Below, piece by piece: positions 9,031 to 24,850 of a stretch of 64,000 nt of DNA. The notes beneath the pieces are model-generated. The model made no database searches. It worked only from the letters and a program-made list of their open reading frames with translations, and was not told the origin of the DNA. Position numbers and translations under genes: made by a program. The stretch is from Phoenix dactylifera (lineage: Eukaryota > Streptophyta > Magnoliopsida > Arecales > Arecaceae). The DNA lies in assembly GCF_009389715.1 (NCBI RefSeq), contig NC_052397.1:15510129-15574128 (forward strand). Reading direction: 5' to 3'. Each line of letters starts with the position of its first letter. Position 1 is the first letter of the stretch.

Positions 9031-10709
9031 ATCTTCCTGAAGTAATTCATTATTCTCAATAGATTATAATATAGGAGTAGCTTGGCATCCTACATGACAT
9101 TTTATAGAGTTAGTCTCAGTGACCAACAATACTCACAACATTCTCCATTTGGCAACACGTGATGATAATGTTTTTCTAGAAAATTTTGAGATATATTATC
9201 TAAGAAATTTATTACACTAACATAAAAGCAATAGAGCACCTGCCAAATTGCCCATCCAATCCTTGTCCAAAGTGGTATGAGGAGATTGATACCTTTCATT
9301 AGGATTGATCTTATCTTATAATAGATCTCATATTTTCTGGTTTTGCACCGCATTGTATTGAGCAATATCTGGTGCTTTGTAGTCTTTTTCTTTTTCTTTG
9401 CTAGAAATGCTTTCTACGAGTATTTATTCTTTGTCTTCATTTATCCGGAAAATTCAAAGACAACAACCCACTGGAGGACATTGCAACTATAAAGTTATTT
9501 TGGATGTTGCATGGCTGAAGGTAGAAGCCTTCAATATTGATCATCAAGTGCTAGTAAAACGATCACTTGGACACAATCAAATGATCACCTTTTTTAGGCT
9601 TATTACCTATACAACAGAGCTCGTACCATAAGCTACTATTGTAAATAATCATGGTCACAATTCTAGTTTTCATTTTTTATATCAATGTAGAACATGGCAG
9701 CGTTCGTATAGGAATTGATATTTAGGTTTTTTGGGGAAAACATTCGAAGAATATTCAAAAAATGCTAAAAATACAAATAAATGATAGAATATTGGATAAG
9801 TGAAGAAAGTTGGTGAATTATCTTATAAATAGGGAATTGATTACAAGAAATAGTTTTAATGTCAAGATGTTTGAAATTTAACTTGTCTTCTTGAACACAT
9901 TATTGTTGTTTTTCATCTTTTAGAAAATAACCAAAATTATAGGTATATAATTGATCAAAGTAAACACGATACACTTGATGCCTTGAAAAAAAAAATGCAA
10001 TGCTTAAGGTTGAGAGATATAAGCACCGACATTCTCAACGATCACTAATTAAGACTAAGTGGGGATAGTTGTCCATTATCTTATGATAAGTTACTAGGCA
10101 TATCTCCTGATCGAGTATCTTTTTTAATTAGCAAACTTCTAATCAAAAATCATATATGGTCTATGCATATTGAACAATCAATTTGCTTCGGAAGCACCAT
10201 TAGATATTTTGTGCCGGTAAGCAATTGAAAAAGTAACACACTCTATGTCATTGGCTACTCAACACTATGCCATTACATAATCAACTTGATGGTTCCTTGT
10301 CTAATTGGTATGCTTCGGAAATTCAATGGCTAATTTTGCATTTCAAAGGCCATCCATACTATCAACTTTGTTTCTTAATGACTTTCAAGTTACCTTCATT
10401 TACCTCGAAATTAACTAACAACTTGACATTATCCATGTGTCTATTATCATTAAAATTTTGTGCCTACCTAGCTAGGAGGAAAAGGAAGAGATGCTTGCGT
10501 TGCTACATTGTTCGATAATAGAAAGAAGACGTTTTCGATATACTAGAACGGACATGATAATTCCTTCCGCTTTTTTGAAGAAGAAGGTTCATACATTTAT
10601 CTTCTCAACATATTTCATGATGCATAAAGTCAGAAACTAAAACCCTCATTTGCTAACTAATTAGCTGGTTAATTTTTTTTCCTAAACAATTCATGACTCA
10701 TTCACAAAA

Positions 10710-10723
10710 GCAGCAGCAGCAGC

Positions 10724-10755
<32 letters not shown>
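10710..10755. repeat. (CAG)n(AAT)n compound microsatellite
   Basis: About five CAG units run directly into about eleven AAT units. Confidence 0.9.
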
Positions 10756-10757
<2 letters not shown>

Positions 10758-11325
10758 GAAGAATACAAGAAAGAATGTGAAAAAGCGGTATGGAACAGTT
10801 AGCCACTATGGTCAAATCCCCCCAAGTGGAAGGTGGGTTGGGATTTGGGATGGCAGCTCCTCCTCTGATCCGGGCTGTCTAATCAACCAAAATGTTCCTA
10901 AAATAGGAGAAGGGGGTGTCTGCATTTGTCCCAATGATTGTGCCTAAATCCGTTAAAGGTGACAAGCAAGCACCTCCTTCTCTGGGTTTAGATCCTATAG
11001 GTATAGATAGACCCAGCCCCACCCCTCCCCTACAGCTAGCAGTAGACGAAGGAACAAAAGAAATAGCCTGCCAATACTACCAAGCTTAGCCTTAAGGTGG
11101 GAGCGGAGAGGAGTTTGCGAGCTCGTGGAGAGAAAAAGATGAGATGCAACTACGAGGAGAGGAGGAAGTATAGACGCGGAGGAGGAGGCAAGAGAGGCTG
11201 GCGCCGCGTTGGTAAAGGCGCAGTTATATACGAAGCCGGCAAGTGTAAGAGCCTTGGGTCGGGGGGCCAACTTTTACCCCCGTTGGAAACCGAGGAATCG
11301 TCACATCAGCGCTGGCTTTCACTGC

Positions 11326-11354
11326 CACCCACCCCCACCCCCACCCCCACCCCC
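11326..11354. repeat. C-rich (CCCCCA)n simple repeat
   Basis: About five units of ACCCCC in a row, near the GC-richer block at 10.8-11.5 kb. Confidence 0.8.
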
Positions 11355-12462
11355 TTAGATAGCGACAGCTGATTCCGACCCCTCCTCCCAACGCATGCAT
11401 CCGTGGTGCTGCGTTCTTCGCCAGCCATTAATGTGGGTGGCTCGATGGATCGAAGGATGCCTTATGTTGGTTGTTTTATATGGATGATACCTCTTGACTT
11501 GATCTCGTTGTAAGCATGGCTCATGAACTGAGTCTTTAGTCAAGTATGTGTGATGTCAGGAAGGTGGTGGGATTTGTACCTGCTGGATCCACCCAGCAAT
11601 GTGATGACCGGGTCTGATGGGGACTCATGCATGGTTTTAACAAAGTTTGTTTGTGGGTGGTGTATTGTTGATTTTGGCAACTGTTTTCGGCCTGCCCGGT
11701 CGAGATTATGTGGTGTAAGATCTGTACTTTAGTGATGGATGGATTTTTTTATCATAAATTTTCTCTTTTTTTTTTCTTTTTGTGACACCTCGTTTAGTTT
11801 TAGATGAATCTTGTATGATTGAATTCTGCTAGGTATTTTTCTTGCCAGCTCTCCAATTGATTGTCATATATCCAAGCTCTCGATCGATGCACCTGCCTTC
11901 TTGTTTAGGGTTTCTCTTTACTGTGACTTCAACTTAACTTCTGAATGTTAGGTTTTCAGGAAAGAGAGAATAATTTGTATTTGATGCATAAAATTTGACT
12001 CCATAAAAGATGGATGGAACATGAAAATGCTTACCTGGTCTTCGCACTTGTTCTAGATCATTATCGTCGCAAATGCACATCGGTAGGTGAAGAACTCTAC
12101 TTAGTTAGTAACTTTCAATAGAAAACAAATTATTGCCACAAGCATTAATCATTGTTTTGGCTGCTGATTCTCTAATTTTATGTCTCACTACAATAAAAGT
12201 TAGAAAATATGATGCCGACGCACAACTTGCTACACCTGTCATGTTCATGCTACTATTTTTCATGTCTTCTATTCCTATAAAGCCGTTGATTAAATTTCAA
12301 TGAGCAAAAATATATACTACTTTTCTTATTTTTATGCATGTAACCATGTTTATGTATTAGAATGCACTAGTGGCATGATATCCACAAGAAAGTTTGTTCT
12401 CCATTTTTTTTGAAAGTACTTGCCGACTTGCCATGGTTAGCGAGCCAATTACTAACACTCTA

Positions 12463-13309
12463 AGGTCTTGTTTGGCAAAACTTTTGGTAGGCTAGAAAGT
12501 AGTACTTTCTGATCCTCAAAAAAAAATTTTGAATGGTATACTAGAATTTGGTAAAAAATCAAAAAGTTGTTTTAACTTTGTGAGAAAACTCAAAACATCT
12601 ATTTGAAAAAAGCTCTATTTTGGAGCTTCTTTCCAAAAGTGCTTTCTGACCAATGTCATTTTAGTTTTAGTAAAATTTTTCTAATGACGAAAATACCCAC
12701 CAACAAATCTCATATTTACATCTTATATTATATCATATCATATCATAATATATTATTATAATATAAATATAATATAATATAATAATAAATTAATAAAATA
12801 TTATGTTATATTATATACAATAATATTATATTATTATGGTAATAGCTATATTATGATAATGTAATATATTGTTATAATAACTATTAATAATGTAACAAAA
12901 TAATATATTATATTATGTTACATTATATTCTATTCTATTATATTATAGTGTATTATTAGATTAGATTCTAATCCATTATATTATATCATATTATGTTATA
13001 TTGTTATGCTACAGTATTCAATATTATATTATATTATATTATAATAATATTATAATATGTAATAATATGTAATATTGTGTTGTATTATACTCCACTATGC
13101 AATATTCTTTATTATCATTTTATCATACCAAAAGTATTTTTTTATTTTATTTTGATTACCAAATATATGTTAGACCTTCGCAACACTGTAGAAATATAGT
13201 AACCAAACAGCAACTAGCTTTTTATAAAAGCTCTACTTTTTGAAAGCTCTACTTCTAAAAGTTCTAAAAGCCTTACTGCCAAGAGCAATCCCAAATGGGG
13301 CTTAAGGCA
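12463..13309. mobile_element. AT-rich MITE
   Basis: The left end reads TAAGGTCTTGTTTGGCAAAA. The right end, on the minus strand, reads TTAAGCCCCATTTGGGATTG, followed by internal GCTTTTAGAAGTAGAGC-type blocks that mirror the left arm (AGCTCTATTTTGGAGC). A TAA trinucleotide borders both ends, as in PIF/Harbinger-type MITEs. The core (about 12720-13130) is almost pure A/T with TATTA-type repeats. There is no coding capacity. Confidence 0.55.
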
Positions 13310-13920
13310 TTTAAAATCTCAACTTTGTTATTTTCTCAAAGACCCAAAAAGCCAGAACGATAAGATTGAGCAATTTACGCCTTAATTACCCATATCTCCT
13401 GTTTGTATGCTCAAGCATTTAGAAAGGCCACATGGATATTGATCAAACTTCCATTATTTGGTCCGACAGCCTCGCAAGCTCTTGCTGAACATGTTTCTTA
13501 AATTATTCCATCAATCACGAGGATCGTAAATGTGCTGCCAAGAAATTTAACCTGCATCGATCCATTAGCAGATCTTATTTTAAGTCATGTAAAAGGTTAA
13601 AAAGAAGTCTCTCTTCCCCTAAACAAGTAACCGCTTCTCCAAGCAAAAAAAGTCGAGTCCCTCATCTTTTACTTTTTTGGAGACATATCTCGCGAGAAAT
13701 AGCAGGCCGTATAGCCCTTGTTTTCTAGTAGCCCGAGTGGGCACGGCCGTACGTTCCATGTCTGTGGGTTCCCCCGAGCATTATTGCTGGAATGGAAACC
13801 CTAGTCGCTATGTAGATTTTTCCCTTGGAATCTCCCTTCTTTTCCATCTCCACCACTCCCCCCATTCTCCTCTTCATAGCTGCTCTTCATCTCGTCTTCC
13901 TTCTTCTACCAGTGCTTCTA
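13310..13920 (+). promoter_or_regulatory. Presumed promoter and 5' UTR of the DL gene
   Basis: The 90 bases before the start codon are strongly pyrimidine-rich (CTCC/CTTC runs at 13830-13920), typical of a plant 5' leader. I could not fix a TATA box or transcription start. The short ORFs here, including one overlapping the start in another frame, are not convincing genes. Confidence 0.4.
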
Positions 13921-17528
<3,608 letters not shown>

Positions 17529-19675
17529 GTTCCTAAGCTCTTTAGATTACCTAATCAACACATCAAACCTTTTGTCTTGCTTGAATTGATGTGTTTTATG
17601 GTGTATGTTTTTTGATGGAAATCTTCCCTATGTTATATGAAACGCTGGCATAGTAGTATGCAGTAATTGATGTTATGAGTTGGAACCCATATTGATGTTT
17701 CACTCAGTCACTTGCTCCTCCTCTCCCCCCACCCCCCCTCCCCTCTCCTCTCCCTCACTCTCACACACATACTCAGAGAGAGAGAGAGAGAGATTGAAAA
17801 TAAAGGACTGTCACTGGTATTATAAAAGATTAAGTGATCTTCCATTATCGAGAAAAGTTAAGATTTCCTGAGGGGAGATTCAGGTAGAACTCTTGTGTTT
17901 GTTCAAAATATGTCAGGTCATCATAACAGTCATTTGATAAAACTAAGGGTGAAGCTCATAAGGAGATTCTGAAGAGGTGTACATTGATGCAAATTAAAGT
18001 AAGATGTGTACATTGGAAAGCTTTTCTCCATCATCATGTTCTTCTCTTTCGATTAGGTATCACAAAGAAACACTCATACATAAATTTCTTTCATAAATTC
18101 ATATCCAGAAAAATGCCCTTCATATTCAATTGATTATCACCGAAGCTATATCATTTCACATTACATAAGCATGTCCGCCACTCTTTCTTTCCATTGCCTT
18201 ACCTAATGTGGTCTTGTCCCGGCATCTGCATCAGCAACCATAGGATATTTCGATATAGTCATAGTATCATGGTCAGTGTCTTCCATGATGGTTGTGATGG
18301 AGCTGTTTAACCATGTTCTTCAAGTTCTTGCCGTTTCTTTTCAAGAGACTGGCTATAAAAGACATGCCTGGTCTTCTTTAATATGAACAAGTGAAGAGTT
18401 ATAATGCTATAGTTTTGTTCCATCAGGAGTAATTAGTAACATGGTTTCACTTTCATTGTCAACTTTTAGCCATATTTACAGCTAATTCTAATTGAATTTT
18501 CGTCTAAACTAGTGGTTTTAACTTCTTCCTGGACATTGTTACTTCATGAAGATTAAGATGATTACTACATTAACCTTCATTTTGGCTAACTTTATGTGGG
18601 AAATTTTTGCATTAAAAGGATAAAAAGATGTCTAAGTATTAAATGGAATCAGAGTTTGGTGAAAAATGGATCATAGGAACTTGACTGCTTATAGGGTTGT
18701 AGAGGATTTCTGTAGCTGTGGTTTAAAGTTGTGTCAGTCCTACTTCGGTCAAAGGTTGAGGGACTCCAAGGGTCACTTGGATTTTGGTGTCTCCAAGTGA
18801 CTGTAGAGTTCCAACTTTCATAATTATTATCATTCTCGTAAAACAAAACCATGCTTTTTATGTTTTTTTATTTTGTTTGAAGTCTTTGGACATTACCTTG
18901 AATCCATGGATCTAGAGATAGAGATGTTAGTCAAATCTAGAAAATTATCCTAAAGCCAGTCAAATTCTTTTTCCTTCTTTTAGGACTAGCTCCTTAGTTA
19001 CCTCTTCCACCTATCTCGTTTTGTTCTCCCAAATCCTTGAATGTTCTTTTCTTCTCCTTCGCTTCATCTTTTTCCTGAGGATATTCTCCTTCCCTTCATC
19101 TTTTTAGCCACTGAATATAATGGCACAGGTTGTTTCTGCATAATATCCTGACAATATAATTTATGGCATACTGATATCATAATTTTGGTCTCACAAGGAA
19201 CTATCCCCAGTTAATTATCATGATTCATTCATGATATGCATAACGTCCTTCTACTATAGCAGTAAGCTGTTCCCTTATGTTGGATTTGTGGAACAGTCAA
19301 GGGCTAAGGGTCATGAACAATCTTGTTGCTTCTATAGTTCAATTGACAAACTTGACTCAGAATTTTTGAGCTTGTTAAGATGCCAAGTAGTTTCCATAAG
19401 CCAACTATGGCCTTTTATTATTCTAGATTTTAGATATCTTACATTTGATGGTTTTTGTCAAAATCAAAAATTGGATTTTAATTAACTCATGCTGTGTAGT
19501 GCATGTGTTGACACATATGAAACATCTTTTAACACAGCTTTTCTATATTCTGGAATCCACATATTTTTATTGGATCATCAATTGGGTTATCAATTCAGAT
19601 CTAGCCCCAATCCAAACTTGATTCAATAAGCTTATCAATTATAATATTAGCATTTAAAGTCAATTATTTTCTAAC
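17529..19675. other. DL 3' flank and intergenic DNA
   Basis: The first few hundred bases should contain the DL 3' UTR, but I cannot place the poly(A) site. A C/T-rich stretch (17713-17762) ending in (AG)n (17775-17793) is a simple repeat. Short ORFs such as 18649-18852 (minus) resemble nothing I know. The gypsy element begins at 19676. Confidence 0.4.
19671..19675. repeat. Target-site duplication, left (CTAAC)
   Basis: CTAAC directly precedes the left LTR and is repeated exactly at 31308-31312 after the right LTR, marking the insertion point. Confidence 0.9.
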
Positions 19676-20592
19676 TGTTGCTGGAAATTGGACCCGGGGG
19701 CTGCCGCGAACCGAGAGGGGAGGAGCTCCGCTGCCGGGACAGTAGGTGGCGGTGCATCGACTGGTGGCGTCCTCCTGAAGAATCCTGCAAGAAAGCCGGT
19801 GGCCGGGCTTTCCGGCGCCGGCCCTCCGAAGCTTAAGTCAGAGGGGGCTAATATGTGGGGAGTAAAGGAGGAGAATGTTTGTTTCTGTCTCCGTTTTTTT
19901 GTGTTGTTTTTTTCCTTCCCCCCGGGTTCTCTTTTATAGGAAGATATTATGTTACCTGGGAGGTGACAGGGGAATTTGTCCTCTTTTGTGATAATTGGGC
20001 ACGATCATGCTCATTAATGGCGTTGTGGAGAATAAGGCCGGATCAGACCGGAATCAGGGAGCTGTCACGGTTGATCGGACCCATTGGGGTGGTTGAACCG
20101 CCGGCCGTGGTGGGCCTGGGGTTCGTAGATGGCCAGTGCATTGATTGCTGAGTGAACCGGTAGTCAGGGAGAGCCATGCGCTTTGATGGCTCAGTGATCC
20201 GGAGATCGTCTTGAGCCGTGTTCATTTAATAATTGAGTGCATCGGGGGCCTGAGGGGGTCTCATGCATTAATGATAGGGTGTGCCGAAGGCCTGCGGAGA
20301 TCACATGCCTTGATGACTTAGGGATGGTGGCGGATTGCAGTGGAGTCATGTATTTAGTTGTCAGATCCTTTAGAGGATTAGGCGGAGATTGGATATTTGG
20401 CTAAGGCATGGGCCCGGCACGGGTGCCGAGCCGAGCCGGTTGCGGAGTGTCCTGTTGCGGGGTTGTTTCTCTGGTTGGCGCTCCTTGGTCGAGCGCCCCT
20501 CTGGTCGGCGCTCCTTGGTCGAGCGCCCCTTTGGTCGGCGCTCCTTGGTCGAGCGCCTCCGAGGAGGCATGACTTGGGTTTTCCCCCCAACA
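19676..20592 (-). repeat. 3' LTR of the gypsy element
   Basis: On the minus strand it starts TGTTGGGGGGAAAACCC and ends CCAATTTCCAGCAACA. It carries three tandem copies of a ~31-bp GGTCGGCGCTCCTTGGTCGA unit (about 20470-20550); the 5' LTR has two. Confidence 0.93.
20470..20555. repeat. ~31-bp tandem repeat inside the LTR
   Basis: Three units of GGTCGGCGCTCCTTGGTCGA plus GCGCCCCTCT-type spacer. The other LTR has two units, so copy number changed after or during insertion. Confidence 0.85.
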
Positions 20593-20602
20593 CTACCCCC
20601 CG
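20593..20602 (-). other. Polypurine tract
   Basis: On the minus strand CGGGGGGTAG lies directly before the 3' LTR start TGTTGGGG. This is the expected place and composition for a plus-strand primer. Confidence 0.7.
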
Positions 20603-20899
20603 ACTTCCGAGTTCCAGCTGGTTACCAGCTTGAGCGTGGGAAGTAGTTTTAGTTGGGTCATCATGAGTTGTGGAAATTTTAAATTATCGCGCGTTTCGAA
20701 TTATTGGGCGCTTCGAGGTGCCTCTAATGGGCGGCGTCTCTTCTTTTCCGAAAATGCCTCATTATTGGGACGCCTTCTCCGAAGCGTCCTCGCGTTGTGG
20801 GCTCATGATAGGGCCGCATGATCCGACGGGGCGCTTCTGTGTTCGAAGCGTCAGCCCGAATTAAATGCGGCGCTCCGTCTTTTGGGCCGACATGCATCG

Positions 20900-21091
20900 T
20901 AATCCGGACGGGGTGCAGCGTTTTTCTCGCTGATCTGGGCCGTTGGAGGGATTTTATTTAAACCCTCACCTGGCCTCCTGTTCCTTTCTTATTGTCTCCT
21001 TTCTCCAGCTTTTCTCAGTCCGAAGTTTCCTTTCTCCGGTATCCTTTATAGGTCCCTTTTCCTCTCGAACCTTTTCTCTTCCTTCCTCCTA
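20900..21091 (+). promoter_or_regulatory. Possible leader/promoter of the antisense ORF
   Basis: TATTTAAACC near 20957 is TATA-like. The next 130 bases are pyrimidine-rich (CTCC, TTTCTC) up to the ATG at 21092, resembling a plant 5' leader on the strand opposite to gag-pol. This is an inference from composition only. Confidence 0.35.
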
Positions 21092-23256
21092 ATGGGTTCC
21101 GGTCCGAATGAAGTCGAGTCCACCATGGGTGTACTGGAGGTCAAAATGACCGAGGAATGGTTTTTTCCTCTACAAGGGTTCCGTTTGGAGCCCGCCAGGC
21201 GGGGGGATCGGGTAACCAATCCTCCGGTAGGCCGGATTGGAGTATACTTGGAGGCACTCTGGGCCGGCCTACGATTTCCTCTTCACGGGTTCGTGAACGA
21301 GTTGCTGACGGAATACCAGTTGGTTCCGGCGCAGCTCGCTCCGAATGCCTGGAGGACAGTGGTCGGTTTTCTGTCGCTGTGTTTAGCGTACGGGATTCCG
21401 ACTTCTGTCAACGTTTTCCGGCAACTTTTTATGTTGAAGTCGAATCTGGGAGACGGAGAGTGGCTCTACATTGCCCTTCGGGCGGGCCGGCCACTTTTCC
21501 AGGGCGCTCCTTCGTCCATTCATGATTGGAAGAAGAAGTTCTTCTTTCTAGGTTCTGAACGGACATGGGGGTTTGACCCTAGGTGGGGGCCGACCCAACT
21601 CAGGTCCGTTAACAAAGTCCCCAAGCTTTCTCCGCGCGAGCAGGGGATCATCGACACCATCCGCAGCCTCGGGGACGGTATTTTACTGAGCGGCCTCATA
21701 AGTGAGGACGCTCTAGTGAACGTTGGCCTGAGCTCGGTGCGTCCTCAGGGTAAGGGTAACAGTAGGGTGTCTTTTTCATTTTGTTATAGTTCTGTATTCT
21801 AATCCTGCCCGTCCTTGTAGATATCGCAAAGATGGTGACCAAGAGCGAAGTTTTGTACGCCCGGTTCCAAAAGAGGGCGGCCGAGCTCTCGGGGGAATCG
21901 ACCGAGCCGAGAAAGAAGGCGAAGGTCTCGGCGACCGCAGCGGTCGAGGCAGGCGCTCCTCGCCCCGCGCACTCCAAAGTTGGTCGGGGGGAGGGCGCGG
22001 GTTCCAGGGGTGCGGGCTCTAGTGGAGCTACGGTGGCGCTCCCGTGCCCGGCGCCAATTTCACAGATTCTTGGTCGGCAGGAAGCCTCAATCGCCGACCA
22101 GGGGGGAAGTTCAGCGAATTTGGCGCTCGCGCGCCCTGCTCCAGTTTTGCGGCAGTCAGATCGGCCGCCTGTCCGACCCCAGCCCCCTAGTTCCGAGCCG
22201 GGGAGCAGCCAAGGAGCTATGGGGCCGGCTCCGCCTGGGCCAGCCGAGGTCGGCCTTCCGGGCTTGTCGGGCTCACGGGAGCGGGTGCCTTACGCTCCCG
22301 TCTGGTCGGTCTTCGAGGGCGATTCGGGCCTTGATAATCCCCAAGTAGCGCGCGAAGTATTCCAGGTCGCGCTGCTCCCGGCCGACCAGGCCAAAATTCG
22401 GTCCATGAACTACGGCACTTTCATGGACTCTACTCTTTGCTCTGCCGTCCGAGTAAGTTAGTCTTCCTATTTGTGCAGTTATGCAAGTTTTATTTTTAGT
22501 TTCTCACGTTTCTCACGTCTCTTTTTTACAGCATCTGCACGAGACGGAGACGCTGATGCACATCGTGCAAGACTATCGGGAGCGAGCCCGGAGGCATCAG
22601 CGGGGCACGAGGAGGCCGAGGCAAGGTGCCTGGCGTCCGAGGCCGAGCGCCAGACGCTCCAAGCAAGGGTGGGAGCGGCCGAGGACGAGGTTCGAACTCT
22701 GACCGCCGAGCTCGAAGAGGAGAAGGGCGCGCACACGTTGGCGAGATCTGAAGTGCGCGCCGTGGAAGCTCGTTTGGCCGAGGCCGAGCTGGCGCTGGCC
22801 ACCCGCGAGCAAGAGGTGGGGAACGCCCGCCTCAAAACCTTAGAGCTCGAGCGGGAAATAAAAAACCTCGAGCGGAAAGCCGCGTACCACGAGGCTCGGG
22901 AGCAGGCCCAAAATGCAGTTAGGCTCTTCCGCGAGTCGGAGGAGTTCCGTGACCTTCTGGAAGAGGAAGGCGTGAACGGGCTGATCCAAGGTTTCAAGGA
23001 CTTCCGCAACCAACTGCGGTGGCTCCTTCCGAACTTTGACCTGAACCTGCTTAAACCGGGAGCAGGGGTCGAAAGGTCGGAGGCGGAGGCAGAAGCTCCG
23101 CGGGCCGACCAGGAGGGTCCGGCCGAGGCGGCCGAGGCTGTACCCGAGGTCGCCGAGATGGCTTCCGAGGCTGTTCCTGGTACTGCCGAGGCTGCCGAGG
23201 AAGAGGCCTTGATCGCGGAGCCGGCGATTCCTGAAGTCGCCGAGCCCGAGCCTTAG
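21092..23256 (+). pseudogene. Antisense additional ORF with putative gypsy-type transposon domain and coiled coil
   Basis: It lies on the strand opposite to gag-pol. Three exons can be inferred: 21092-21749 (donor GTAAGG), 21821-22452 (acceptor TTGTAG, donor GTAAGT) and 22532-23256 (acceptor TTTACAG). Both joins keep the frame. Exon 1 encodes a globular region (GVYLEALWAGLRFPLHGFVN, LLTEYQLVPAQLAPN, WKKKFFFL) resembling the 'putative gypsy type transposon' domain (Pfam PF04195, from memory). Exon 2 is Pro/Ala/Gly-rich and exon 3 a long Glu/Ala/Arg coiled coil (RTLTAELEEEK, LATREQEV) with an acidic tail. Near 22600 the frame shifts by one base between RERARRHQ and GHEEAEARCL, so this copy is broken. 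Such ORFs are known in Tat elements; their role is unknown. Confidence 0.75.
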
Positions 23257-23864
23257 TATAGTTTTTTTTTTTTGTAAGTCGGGATGGCCTCTATACTTGT
23301 TAAGGCCGAGCCCGAGCTTTGTACTTAGCCTATGGGCTTTTTTGAAATGAATATACATATTTGTTACAACCTGCAGCTTGACTTGTGCTTTGATTTGATT
23401 TTTGGTTGACTTAGATCTCTTTCATTTGGATCCGCTTTTAGGCTCCAAGGAGTTGGGCTCTACGGCCCCAACTTCGTCCGCCACATAGTTGGACTTGCGT
23501 TTAGGCTTGGCACAGCCGAGCGTAGGTCCTAAGACCAGTAATATAGCGATGCTTATGTCTAGGACGTGCTTGGGCTCGGGGGTCCTTTCGAGCTTAGCTC
23601 AGAATTCGATCGAGCCCTAGGACTACGGTCACTAGACTTAAAGATTCTTTAGCGAACTTTGAGCCCGGACCTCGGGTTGCCGAGGCGGATGATCGGATTT
23701 TCTTTTTTGACAAACGGGTTGAACACCCGTCAGCTCGAGCTGACGGTTTAAACTAAGCTTGCTATTGGACGATGCATGTAGGAGGGGCGAGGCCGAGCAA
23801 TGATTGGCCCGACCAGGTACCTCGACGCCGGTCGGGGGTTCATTTAGGTAATTAATTAACCAAA

Positions 23865-24180
23865 AATGAAAATAAATGAGATAATGTAAAGACATTAATT
23901 GAATGGGTACCTGGTACCGTGAGCGTTCTTATGCCGAGGCTATGAATTTCGCCTGGCGACTGAAGACGCTCTTCTGCTCGGGGTCCGTTCTTTGGAGACG
24001 CCGGTAAAATAGAAGAATCCGAGAATGAAAATAAATGAGATAATGTAAAGACATTAATTGAATGGGTACCTGGTACCGTGAGCGTTCTTATGCCGAGGCT
24101 ATGAACTTCGCCTGGCGGCTGAAGACGTTCTACTCGGGGTCCGTTCTTTGGGGACGCCGGTAAGATAGAAGAATCCAGTT
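23865..24180. repeat. Tandem duplication, period about 159 bp
   Basis: The block AATGAAAATAAATGAGATAA, continuing through GGGTACCTGGTACCGTGAGC and CGCCTGGCG, occurs at 23865-24023 and again at 24024-24180 with a few differences. Confidence 0.85.
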
Positions 24181-24229
24181 TGTTGTCAATCACGGACTCT
24201 TCGTTGATCACGAACAGGAGATTGAGTCG

Positions 24230-24850
24230 AGCTCCGTGATCGGTGGAGAACGAGCCGGGCTCGCTGGTTGATGGAGTTCGCATCCCGAAGTATCGGGGCA
24301 TCCCGACCGTGGTCGGGGTAGGAGAACGAGCCGAGCTCGTTGATCGATGGAGAACGAGCTGAGCTCGTTGGCCGGTGGAGACCACATCCCGAAGTATCGG
24401 GGCATCCCGACCGTGGTCGGGGTAGGAGAACGAGCCGAGCTCGTTGGTCGATGGAGAACGAGCCGAGCTCGTTGGCCGGTGGAGACCGCATTCCGAAGTA
24501 TCGGGGCATCCCGATCGTGGTCGGGGTAGGAGAACGAGCCGAGCTCGTTGGCCGATGGAGAACGAGCCGAGCTCGTTGGTCGATGAAGACCGCATCACGA
24601 ACTCACGACCATCTTCAGGGAGTCCACGTAGGTACTCCATCATCCCGAAATATCGGAGCATCCCGACTGTGGTCAGGGTAGGAGAACGAGCCGAGCTCGT
24701 TGGCCGATGGAGAACGAGCCGAGCTCGTTGGCCGATGGAGACCGCATCCCGAAGTATCGGGGCATCCCGACCGTGGTCGGGGTAGGAGAACGAGCCGAGC
24801 TCATTGGCCGATGGAGGACGAGCCGAGCTCATTGGTCGATGGAGAACAAG
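24230..24850. repeat. Nested tandem repeat array (about 30-bp and 110-bp units)
   Basis: The short unit GAACGAGCCGAGCTCGTTGG(C/T)CGATGG occurs many times. It alternates with a longer block containing CCCGAAGTATCGGGGCATCC and GACCGTGGTCGGGGTAGGA, itself repeated about five times. CCGAGCTCG(T) and CGACCGTGGTCG are palindromic, so the array could fold strongly as RNA. Confidence 0.85.

Larger units (their letters stand above)
9031..12462. other. Long intergenic stretch with microsatellites, no gene recognised
   Basis: I find no credible coding exon. A (CAG)n/(AAT)n microsatellite lies at about 10710-10755 and a (CCCCCA)n-like run at about 11326-11354. From about 10790 to 11560 the DNA is less AT-rich than its surroundings, which may mark regulatory DNA upstream of the YABBY gene. 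ORFs there (such as 11097-11372) are arginine- and glycine-rich in a purine-rich tract and look accidental. Confidence 0.4.

Noticed and set aside
11097..11372. Arg/Gly-rich ORF upstream of DL
   Set aside because: Low-complexity purine-rich sequence ending in a simple CCCCCA repeat.
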